A program made the position numbers and the translations under genes. The notes below the pieces were generated by a model. The model made no database searches. It saw only the letters and a list, made by a program, of their open reading frames with translations, and was not told the DNA's origin. Positions 51,901 through 59,083 of a stretch of DNA of 64,000 nucleotides are shown here, piece after piece. Origin of the DNA: Nocardia panacis (GTDB lineage Bacteria; Actinomycetota; Actinomycetes; Mycobacteriales; Mycobacteriaceae); the NCBI RefSeq assembly GCF_003598715.1, contig NZ_QZFU01000023.1:531802-595801 (forward strand), in the 5' to 3' direction. Every line of letters begins with the position of its first letter. The first letter of the stretch is position 1.

Positions 51901-54900
51901 CCGGCCGACCAGGTTTCGAGCTGCCGCCGCTGCGGCGCGTCCAGCAGGTCGAGATCGCCGACCGCGATGGCGGGATCGGCCGCCACCTGCTCGAGCACCC
52001 GCAGGTAGCCCGCGATGAAGCGGCGCACGGTGTCCGCGTCGAAAAGGTCGGTGCTGTAACCGAATCGGACCAGGATCTCGGCCGGTTCGTCCGCGCCGGG
52101 TAGTTCGGACACCCCGATGTGCAGGTCCGTCTTCACCGTATCGGCATCGACGTCGACCATCGCCAGGTGCGATCCGGTCAACTCCAGTCGCGCCCTGGCG
52201 AAATTCTGGAAGGCGAATCCGACCTGGTACAGCGGATGACGGCCGGGTGAGCGCACCGGGTTGACCGCGTCGACGACATGTTCGAACGGCACATCCGAAT
52301 TCGCGAAGTTGGCCAGATCCCGTTCGCGGGTGCGGTCGAGCAGCGCCGCGAAGCTCTCGCGCGGATCGATCGCGGTGCGCGAGACGGTGGTGTTGACGAA
52401 CATGCCGACCACATCCACCAGCGCGGGTTCGTCACGGTTGGTCATCGGCACGCCGATTGCGATATCCGTAGCTCCCGACAACCGGGCCAACAGCACCGCG
52501 AGCGCCGTGCGCATCACCATGAACAGTGTGGCCCGCCGCGCGCCCGCCAGCGCGAGCAGACCCGCGTGCAGCTCCGAGGACACCGTGCCCTCCACGCCCG
52601 CGCCGCGCAACGAGGCGGTGGCCGGTCGGGGACGGTCGGCAGGCAGATCGAGTTCGTCGGGGAGCCCGGCCAATTCGGTGGTCCAGTAGTCGAGTTGCCG
52701 CGACAGCAGCGAATCCGGATCCTCGCGCGCGCCGAGCAGGTCGCGTTGCCACAGCGCGTAATCCGCGTACTGCACCTGCGTCGGGATCCACTCCGGCGCC
52801 GTGCCCGCGCACCGCGCCGCGTACGCGATGCCGACATCGCGGGCCAGCGGGGCCAGCGAGGAGCCATCGGCGCAGATGTGGTGCATCGCGCAGACGAGAA
52901 TGTAGTTCGGACCGGTGCGCAGCAGCCGGACCCGCAGCGGAATCTGTTCGGCGACATCGAATCCGCGCCGCAGCACCGCGTGCACCCGCTCGACAACGGC
53001 CGCTGCGGCGACCTCCTCGACAGCGAATTCGTCGGCGAGCCTGTCGGGATCGATGATGAGCTGGAACGGTCCGTCGGCGTCGGCCGGATAGCGGGTGCGC
53101 AGCGCCTCGTGTCGGGTGACCGTATCGAGCAGGGCGGCGCGCAGGGCAGGTACGTCCAGATCCGAAAGTCGCAGCGCGAACCCGATATTGTCGACCGAGG
53201 AAACGGTGTCGAACCGGTTGCGCAGCCAGAACCGCAACTGCGCGGGCGAAAGCGGTATGCGTTCGGGGCGGTCCTGTGCCTGCAACGGCAGGCGCAGCGC
53301 GTCGAACCGTCCGGCCTTCAGTGCGGCCGCGAGCCCGGCCACCGTCGGATGGTCGAAGATCAGCCGCACCGGGATTCGCGCACCCCACGATCGTCCCAGC
53401 AGCACCGCCGCCCGCGTGGCCAGCAGCGAATTCCCGCCCGAGGCAAAGAAGTCCGCATCCGCGCCGGGCCGCTGCCCGAGCACTTCGGCGAACGCGGCCG
53501 CCACCATGGCCTGTCCGGGATCGGTCGGCGGCAGGTACTCGCACGGCGTCTCCCGGTGCGCCCGCAGCGCCTGCCGGTCGACCTTGCCGGTGGGTGTCAG
53601 CGGAATCCGCTCCAGCACAACGATCGACGAGGGCCGCAGGTAGGCGGGCAGCGCGGCGGCCAGGGCAGCCGTCAAATCGCATACCTGCGGGTGCTGATCG
53701 GGCTCGGGCTGTACGAAGGAGAGCAACGTTGGCGCGCCCGACGCGGATTCGCGGTCCACCGTCACCGCCAGCCGGACACCCGGCTGCGCGGTGAGGACCG
53801 CGTTTATCTCGCCCAACTCGATACGCACGCCCCGAATCTGCACCTGATCATCGGTGCGCCCACGATATTCGAGCTCGCCATCGGCATCGAGGCGCACCAG
53901 GTCTCCGGAGCGATAGACCCGACTGCCCGGCGGCCCATACGGATCGGGCAGGAAGCGCAGCGCGGTGAGTCCTGGTCTGCCGTGATAGCCCCTGGCGATC
54001 GCGGGTCCGCAGATGTACAGCTCACCCGCGACGCCCGCGCCCACCGGACGCAGGCGCGCGTCCAGCACTCGGCAGCGGGTCTCCGGTACGGGCGCGCCAA
54101 TGGTGACCCGCTCACCGTCCAGCGGTCCGCTCAGTGTGGCGGCGATGGTGGATTCGGTCGGTCCGTAGGCGTTTCCGAAGTACCGCCCACCGGTCGCCCA
54201 GCGCGGAACCAAACCGGGCGGGCAGGCTTCGCCGCCGACCAGCAGCACCCGCAGCGCCGCCAATCCGGCGGGTTCGACCGTGGCCAGCACCGACGGTGTG
54301 AGAAAGGCGTGGGTGACTCCCTGTCCGACAAGCAGTTCCGCCAGTTCCGCGCCGCCGAAGACCTCCCGGGGCGCGATCACCAAGGTGGCCGACGCGCCGA
54401 CCGCCAGCAGCAACTCCAGGATGGCAGCGTCGAAACTCGGCGAGGCGCAATGCAGTACATGGGACTCGGCGGTGACGCCGTAGCGGGAGCGCAGCTCGCC
54501 GCAGAGCGCGCCGAGCCCGGCGTGGGTGACCGCGACACCCTTCGGCATCCCGGTCGACCCCGAGGTGTAGATCAGGTAGGCGATATTCGAGACCCGCAGC
54601 GACACGGGCCGATCCCGATACCAGATCGGATCGGCCGAGGCGAGGTCCATGGCCGCCACCGTCTCCGGTTCGTCGACTACCAGCCACGTCGCCGTATCCG
54701 GGAGCGCCGCGCGGGAGCCCCGATCGGTCACGCCCAGCGCGATATTCGCGTCGGCGAGGTGGAAGGCAAGGCGCGCGGCCGGGAATCCCGGATCGAGCGG
54801 GACGAAGGCGGCGCCGGATTTGGCCACCGCCCATACCGCGACGATCGAGGACAGCGAGCGCGGCAACGCGACCGCCACCATCGTCTCCGGACCCGCGCCG

Positions 54901-55163
54901 CGCGCCAGCAGAACGCGCGCCAATTGCGATGAGCGCGCATCCAGTTCGCGATAGCTGAGCGCACGCTCACCCTCGCGTACCGCGATGCCGTCGGGATTGT
55001 GTTCGGCCGCCCAGGCCAGCAGGGTCGCGAGGGTGGCCGCGCGCCGACCCGAGGCCGACCGACGCCGCGCGACGGATACCGAATACGCCTCGCCGATAAC
55101 ACTTTTCACCAATGGAGCCCCACTACCTGAGTATCTGCCCGAATGCGCAGATACTAGCGGCAC
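48945..55163 (-). CDS. Dimodular non-ribosomal peptide synthetase, A-T-C-A-T-R
   Basis: 2072 residues if started at GTG 55163. A GTG at 55109 gives 2054 and loses no domain. Order with approximate positions: adenylation A1 (40-545, LIYTSGSTGMPKG near 200), carrier T1 (Ser in ASGGNSLLA near 579), condensation C (650-1070, MHHICADG near 760), A2 (1090-1590, VIYTSGSTGRPKG near 1248), T2 (Ser in ELGGSSLLAF near 1629), terminal reductase R (1705-2060, LLTGGTGFLG and YIASKWAAE). There is no N-terminal C and no thioesterase. The reductase should release the dipeptide as an aldehyde. Pocket residues read by eye against PheA are D-A-L-F-L-G-A-I-A for A1 and D-V-W-D-F-I-L-V-S for A2. Confidence 0.95.
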   Translation of the reverse strand: MPLVSAHSGRYSGSGAPLVKSVIGEAYSVSVARRRSASGRRAATLATLLAWAAEHNPDGIAVREGERALSYRELDARSSQLARVLLARGAGPETMVAVALPRSLSSIVAVWAVAKSGAAFVPLDPGFPAARLAFHLADANIALGVTDRGSRAALPDTATWLVVDEPETVAAMDLASADPIWYRDRPVSLRVSNIAYLIYTSGSTGMPKGVAVTHAGLGALCGELRSRYGVTAESHVLHCASPSFDAAILELLLAVGASATLVIAPREVFGGAELAELLVGQGVTHAFLTPSVLATVEPAGLAALRVLLVGGEACPPGLVPRWATGGRYFGNAYGPTESTIAATLSGPLDGERVTIGAPVPETRCRVLDARLRPVGAGVAGELYICGPAIARGYHGRPGLTALRFLPDPYGPPGSRVYRSGDLVRLDADGELEYRGRTDDQVQIRGVRIELGEINAVLTAQPGVRLAVTVDRESASGAPTLLSFVQPEPDQHPQVCDLTAALAAALPAYLRPSSIVVLERIPLTPTGKVDRQALRAHRETPCEYLPPTDPGQAMVAAAFAEVLGQRPGADADFFASGGNSLLATRAAVLLGRSWGARIPVRLIFDHPTVAGLAAALKAGRFDALRLPLQAQDRPERIPLSPAQLRFWLRNRFDTVSSVDNIGFALRLSDLDVPALRAALLDTVTRHEALRTRYPADADGPFQLIIDPDRLADEFAVEEVAAAAVVERVHAVLRRGFDVAEQIPLRVRLLRTGPNYILVCAMHHICADGSSLAPLARDVGIAYAARCAGTAPEWIPTQVQYADYALWQRDLLGAREDPDSLLSRQLDYWTTELAGLPDELDLPADRPRPATASLRGAGVEGTVSSELHAGLLALAGARRATLFMVMRTALAVLLARLSGATDIAIGVPMTNRDEPALVDVVGMFVNTTVSRTAIDPRESFAALLDRTRERDLANFANSDVPFEHVVDAVNPVRSPGRHPLYQVGFAFQNFARARLELTGSHLAMVDVDADTVKTDLHIGVSELPGADEPAEILVRFGYSTDLFDADTVRRFIAGYLRVLEQVAADPAIAVGDLDLLDAPQRRQLETWSAGPEFTASNGRLTDAIGTWAARTPDAVAVRCGAAVLTYAQLCDRGNRLARWLIRQGVGPETVVAVAMRRSVAQVLALYAISAAGGAWVPLDPTHPAERNGYVLDSARALCVLTVRADAALVPGAHAIDTLDLAPFDASPIGDAERTAPLRGGHPAYVIYTSGSTGRPKGVVVEHDAIVNQLDWMARHYGVTAEDVYLQKTPATFDVALWGYFLPLRAGGRLILAGPDDHRDPRALGRAIGRHGVTLTDFVPSMLTVFASAAFSTELASLRAIFVIGEALPPETVAAFAGVGGARVHNLYGPTEAAVSITGYMVPAATAARVPIGMPQGNSVCHVLDARLRPVPLGAVGELYLGGVQLARGYHGAPGRTADRFVADPCGGGRMYRTGDLVRWTTEGALDYLGRTDFQVKVRGHRIELGEIETALLADPAVAQAAVAVKPSAVGDRLVAYAVAVPGVVLDPDAVRQGVSRILPGYMVPAAVVVLAALPVNTSGKLDRSALPEPIFAARATIAPSTELERVVAEVFGEVLDVAVVGATDDFYELGGSSLLAFTLCQRLSVRLRREVPLSALLGSPTVGGIAGYLCGAATRVEPATPGPDAVLDPDIDPTVCAPVRGGAFGDVLLTGGTGFLGAHLLDELLTRTDARIRCLVRACDETEGLARIQRALHRFRLSEAAADRVAIVLGDLVEPRLGLSEHGYAELVESVDAIYHCGARVNHVDPYPRLRAANVEGTRELLRLATTHRAKAFHFISTIGASVPNTPITGEIDEDTHLRADQVQDNGYIASKWAAEELVRQAAARGLPATIYRPGTLCGDLERGVNSEDDSFWNMIRAAATLGMAPDVGDASMALVPVGYVARAIVAIATDDPTCAAYHLVTPAPTSVAAVFAALREHGYPIETVDLDTARTRLEQESAGRAAAGDDSSIRAALLSRTAAALAGHFDWSDTNVRKALAGTDIECPAIDRAALDRYIAQFAATGFLPAPVAVAPS

Positions 55164-55289
55164 CCACCGATTTCGCCACTCCGGAAGTGAAACCCGTTAC
55201 CTGCTGTTACTCTTCGAAGAAACCGACCAGAGGGACTTCCCGGCAACCCCTGGCGGACATATTCCGACGCGGCTGCGACGCAAGCCATC

Positions 55290-56117
55290 TCAGTGCTTCG
55301 TCATGCCCAGCATCGCCCGCAGCACCGCATCGTCCGCGGCGACGGTGGGGCCGGGCGCGTACTCGGTGATTCCGAGCCCTGCGATTCGGAATTCGGTCGC
55401 GAGCGCGTCCAGTGCCGCACGAATATCGTCGGGACTCGCACCATCGGGTTCCGGAAACGAAAGTCCGCCCAGGTGCGCCGGATCGAGAACATCCAGATCG
55501 AGATGAATGTATACCGCGCGGGCCCCGGTGGCCGCGACGGCGGCGACAAGCCGCTCCGAATCGGCCAATTCGGCCACCGAGAGGCGGCGAATCCCGTTGG
55601 CGGCGATGAACTCCGCCTCGGCCGGATCCACCGACCTGACCCCGGCGAGCACCACCCGGTCGGAGTTGAGCCGATGATCCGGTCGCAGTTCGGCGGGGCC
55701 GTCGCCGAGCAGACTGCGCAGCACCATGCCGTGAAACGCACCGGACGGCGAGGATTCGGGGGTGTTGAGGTCGGCGTGCGCGTCCAACCAGACGACGGCG
55801 AGGCCATCGCCGTGCCGCGCCAGCGCTCGCGCGATCGGGGCCTGCTCGATCCCGCAGTCACCTCCCAGGGTCAGTAGGGGCTGCGCACCCCAGTCCGCCA
55901 AGCTGCGGGTGATCGCGGCGCGCGCCGCGATGAGAGCATCCAGATTGCGCACCCCGGCGCGCAGTGCGCTCGGGGCCGAATCGACCTCGGCGGCAGTCGC
56001 CTGCGCGGCGGAGAACAGCGTCGCGAGTCGATGCGCGCCTGCGGGCAGCAACCCGGCGCTGTCGGCCGCCGATCCTTGCCACTGGGGTGCGATGAGCAGG
56101 CGGGGAAATTCGATCAT
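55290..56117 (-). CDS. Arginase/agmatinase-fold protein with altered metal motif
   Basis: 275 residues from ATG 56117. Ureohydrolase motifs: LLTLGGDCGIEQAPIAR, VVWLDAHADLNTPESSPSG with FHGMVLRSL after it, and YIHLDLDVLDPAHL. The usual GGDH becomes GGDC, so the first manganese-ligand His is a Cys. The other Asp/His ligands (D-A-H-A-D, D-L-D) are intact. Such proteins may hydrolyse guanidino compounds or have another activity. It lies upstream of the NRPS gene on the same strand, 126 bases apart, and may be part of its operon. Confidence 0.82.
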   Translation of the reverse strand: MIEFPRLLIAPQWQGSAADSAGLLPAGAHRLATLFSAAQATAAEVDSAPSALRAGVRNLDALIAARAAITRSLADWGAQPLLTLGGDCGIEQAPIARALARHGDGLAVVWLDAHADLNTPESSPSGAFHGMVLRSLLGDGPAELRPDHRLNSDRVVLAGVRSVDPAEAEFIAANGIRRLSVAELADSERLVAAVAATGARAVYIHLDLDVLDPAHLGGLSFPEPDGASPDDIRAALDALATEFRIAGLGITEYAPGPTVAADDAVLRAMLGMTKH

Positions 56118-56288
56118 GCGAAACAGTATCGACCCTCGGCTCGCACGCAATTCCGCCGCTATCGCGCCGGTCGCGGCTTCGTCCCGTGGTCCAGCGGCAC
56201 GTTGGGCGACGGGACACCCTTCCAACATGTTCACAACTGCGCACCTATTGACCTATATTGGGTGCGTCGGCGAGGACTGGAGGTTGTG

Positions 56289-57512
56289 GTGGTCGGGGTG
56301 CTGCGGAATCGGACGTACCGGCGGTTGTTCGGAGCGCAGGTGGTCGCTTTGGTGGGGACCGGGCTGCTGACCGTCGCATTGGGGTTGCTGGCTTTCGGGC
56401 TGGCGGGGCGCGACGCGGGAGCCGTGCTGGGGACCGCGCTGGCGATCAAGATGGTGGCGTATGTCGCGGTGGCGCCGGTGGTTTCGGCGCTGGCGGAGCG
56501 GGCGCCACGACGGGTGGTGCTGGTGGGGGCGGATGCGATTCGCGCGGGGGTGGCGGTGGTATTGCCGTTCGTGGGGCAGGTGTGGCAGGTCTATGTGCTG
56601 ATCTTCGCCTTGCAGGCCGCCTCGGCGACGTTCACGCCCGCCTTCCAGGCGGTGATTCCGGCCATCGTCGCAGACGAGACGGAGTACACGGCGGCGTTAT
56701 CGCTGTCGCGACTGGCCTATGACATGGAGTCGCTGGTGAGTCCGGTATTGGCGGCGGGGTTGTTGGCGGTGATGAGCTATCACCTGCTGTTCGTCGGCAC
56801 CGCGATGGGATTCCTCGCTTCAGCCGGTTTGGTGATCACCACCGCGTTGCCCGCCGTTCGGGTGCAGCGGTCCGTGCCACTGCCGCAACGGATTACGCGC
56901 GGCGCGCGGTTCATGTTCGAGCGGCCGGTGCTGCGCGGCCTGCTGGCCATGAATCTCGGGGTCGCGGCGGCGACCGCGCTGGTCCTGGTGAATACCGTTG
57001 TCTACGTGCGTGACATGCTCGGCGGCTCGCCGACCGATGTCGCGCTCGCCCTCGGCTGCTTCGGCGGCGGCTCGATGATCGCGGCATTGGCCATCCCTCG
57101 GCTGGTGACGTTCATCGCCGACCGCACCCTGATGCTCACCGGTGCGGCGCTACTCCCCCTCGGACTGCTCGCGGCGGCCGGTCCGGCCGGATCGAATTGG
57201 GGCGCGCTCACCGCCACCTGGATATTGCTGGGCGCGGGCACGTCGATGATCAACACCCTCTCGGCTCGACTGCTCAACGCCCAGTCGGATCCGCAGATCA
57301 GGCCCGCGGTGTTCGCGGCGCAGTTCTCCCTGTCCCATGCCTGCTTCCTGCTCACCTATCCGATCGCGGGCTGGGTCGGCGCGGCATCGGGACAACTCGC
57401 CGCGGCGATCACCCTCGCGGTGCTCGCTACACTTGCCGCAGCGACGGCCGCCAAGGCGTGGCCCGCGACCACACCGTCCCAGCGGGGGGCGGTTCCGGCA
57501 CAAAGGCGGTGA
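56289..57512 (+). CDS. MFS exporter (enterobactin/multidrug-exporter-like, 12 helices)
   Basis: 407 residues from GTG 56289, with CTGGAGG six bases upstream. GTG 56286 is an alternative. It starts with VLRNRTYRRLFGAQVVALVG, common in the MFS_3/EntS-like group. Hydrophobic segments alternate with short loops, and LAERAPRRVVLVGADAIRAG is the motif-A-like loop. It is followed after two bases by an ArsR-family regulator carrying a metal-sensing motif, so this transporter is likely under metal control. Whether it exports a metal complex, the NRPS product or something else is unknown. Confidence 0.85.
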   Translation: MVGVLRNRTYRRLFGAQVVALVGTGLLTVALGLLAFGLAGRDAGAVLGTALAIKMVAYVAVAPVVSALAERAPRRVVLVGADAIRAGVAVVLPFVGQVWQVYVLIFALQAASATFTPAFQAVIPAIVADETEYTAALSLSRLAYDMESLVSPVLAAGLLAVMSYHLLFVGTAMGFLASAGLVITTALPAVRVQRSVPLPQRITRGARFMFERPVLRGLLAMNLGVAAATALVLVNTVVYVRDMLGGSPTDVALALGCFGGGSMIAALAIPRLVTFIADRTLMLTGAALLPLGLLAAAGPAGSNWGALTATWILLGAGTSMINTLSARLLNAQSDPQIRPAVFAAQFSLSHACFLLTYPIAGWVGAASGQLAAAITLAVLATLAAATAAKAWPATTPSQRGAVPAQRR

Positions 57513-57514
57513 CC

Positions 57515-57874
57515 ATGGTGAAGGCCGAGGCGAACGACCCGCCGAGCCTGGTCCATCGCATCGCCCCCGACCAGGCCAGACTCGAAGCCGCCACCGCCGC
57601 CTTCCGCATGCTCGCCGACCCCACCCGCCTGCATATCCTGTGGCTGCTGGCCGAGAGCGAATCCGATGTCACCGCACTCACCGAAGCCTGCGGCGCATCC
57701 CGCACGGCCGTCAGCCAGCACCTGGCCAAACTCCGCTTCACCGGTCTTGTCGACACCCGCCGCGATGGCCGTCGCATCATCTACCGCATTCGAGACGGCC
57801 ACCTGACCCGCCTCGTCCGCGAAGGTTTCAACCACGCCGACCACATTGTCACCGGCGAACCACCACACCGCTGA
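57515..57874 (+). CDS. ArsR/SmtB-family metalloregulator with an alpha-5 site
   Basis: 119 residues from ATG 57515. Winged helix: FRMLADPTRLHILWLLAESE, TEACGASRTAVSQHLAKLRF and wing TRRDGRRIIYRI. The C-terminal helix reads DGHLTRLVREGFNHADH, giving Asp94, His96, His107 and His110. This D-x-H-x10-H-x-x-H pattern is the alpha-5 metal site of SmtB, CzrA (zinc) and NmtR (nickel/cobalt). The alpha-3 ELCVCDL cysteine motif of arsenic sensors is absent. It should release DNA when zinc, nickel or cobalt binds. Co-transcribed with the MFS exporter. Confidence 0.9.
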   Translation: MVKAEANDPPSLVHRIAPDQARLEAATAAFRMLADPTRLHILWLLAESESDVTALTEACGASRTAVSQHLAKLRFTGLVDTRRDGRRIIYRIRDGHLTRLVREGFNHADHIVTGEPPHR

Positions 57875-58056
57875 TACGACCCGATAGTTCACCTCTGGGC
57901 ACGGCTCCTCGCGAATTCTGTTTTCGCCCACCGGATCCGGCAGGCACCGATACTTTTGCGCGACTCGTCCGACGAGTACGACCTCCCGGCGACGTTCTGA
58001 AGAGTTCACCGCACTACCCTGACGCGGGCACTCATTGACCGTCCGGGAGTAGTGGT

Positions 58057-58725
58057 ATGCGGAAAGATCGATCGCCCTCACGGGTTGAGAGGGTCGCCGA
58101 GGCGATCCTCGAGGAGATCGCCGCCGGACGCCGGCCGGTGGGATCCCGGATTCCGCCGGAACCGCAATTGCAGGAGATGCTCGGCGTGGCGCGCAATACC
58201 ATGCGCGAGGCGGTGCGGGCGCTCGCCCACGCCGGGGTGCTCGAGATTCGACACGGTGATGGGGTGTACGTCACCGCCCGCACCGATATGGAGGGTATGG
58301 TGCTGCGGCGGCTGGCCGGCACCGATCCGCACGATGTGCTGGTGGCGCGGCGCGCACTGGAGGTGGCGGCGGCGCGGGCCGCCGCGACCCGGCGCGATGC
58401 CGCGGATCTGGAGCGAATCGAGTCGGCCTGGAAGTTGCGCGGCGAGGCGATGACGGATGCGGAAGCCGGGATCGATGCCGGTGTCGCCTTCCACGCCGCC
58501 GTGGTGGCCGCATCGCACAATGCCGCGCTCATCGAGCTCTATCGGGGATTGGATGGTGTGGTCGCCGCCGGTATGCGCGAGCAGTTGCGGGCCGACCGGT
58601 TGCCCGCGTGGGATCACGCCGCCCACTACGCGCTGCTCACCGCCATTCGCGCCGGGGATCCGGAGCGCGCGGCGCGGGCGGCGGCGGCCACCCTCGACGC
58701 GGTGATCGACGCGCTGGACCAGTAG
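58057..58725 (+). CDS. FadR-subfamily GntR regulator (no adjacent target)
   Basis: 222 residues from ATG 58057. The winged helix is SRIPPEPQLQEMLGVARNTM, with REAVRALAHAGVLEIRHGDG as second half and wing. The FCD domain has VAFHAAVVAASHN and HYALLTAIRAGDPERA, with the family's metal-His positions reduced (the first is FHAAVV). It stands between the ArsR gene and a decayed flavin-oxidase fragment, so its original target may have been lost, or it acts elsewhere. Confidence 0.88.
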   Translation: MRKDRSPSRVERVAEAILEEIAAGRRPVGSRIPPEPQLQEMLGVARNTMREAVRALAHAGVLEIRHGDGVYVTARTDMEGMVLRRLAGTDPHDVLVARRALEVAAARAAATRRDAADLERIESAWKLRGEAMTDAEAGIDAGVAFHAAVVAASHNAALIELYRGLDGVVAAGMREQLRADRLPAWDHAAHYALLTAIRAGDPERAARAAAATLDAVIDALDQ

Positions 58726-58728
58726 CCG

Positions 58729-59060
58729 CTATCCCATGCGCCGTCGTTCGGTGTGACATCGAACCGGTTGCGCCATCGATCCGCGCGCTAGCTCAGAACT
58801 GCCGGCGGGTCGCACCGCCGGGCTCGACGGTGGCGACAGCGCTCGCCGCGTGAGGGTCGAGACGTCGACGTGCCACGGGGACGGACCGGCCGAAGGCGGA
58901 CCGAATTCGGCGGTGAGGGCCTGCCCCGTGTCGTCCACGCGGGCGGGCCGGCCGGTGGCACCGTATCGAGCCGCGACTGCCGCCACCTGCTCCGGATCCG
59001 TCACCAGGGTCACCGTCCTCTGGGCGAGGTTCTTGACATCCCTATCGGTGCCGACGGCAC
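58729..59060 (-). pseudogene. Fragment of a pyridoxamine-5'-phosphate-oxidase/F420-type flavoprotein gene
   Basis: On the minus strand the frame from about 59060 to 58729 reads VGTDRDVKNLAQRTVTLVTD, then ALTAEFGPPSAGPSPWHVDV. These phrases are typical of the C-terminal half of actinobacterial PPOX-fold proteins (for example ...PSAGPPPWHV). Two in-frame stops precede it, and after WHV the sequence loses similarity. A start at 59013 would give only 94 residues against more than 130 for the family. I read it as a remnant with both ends decayed. Confidence 0.45.
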
Positions 59061-59083
59061 GGCAGCCCGGAATTCATCACCGA

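Noticed and set aside
52278..54932. 884-codon plus-strand frame opposite the NRPS
   Set aside because: Arg/Gln/His-rich antisense shadow of the A and C domains. No family motif.
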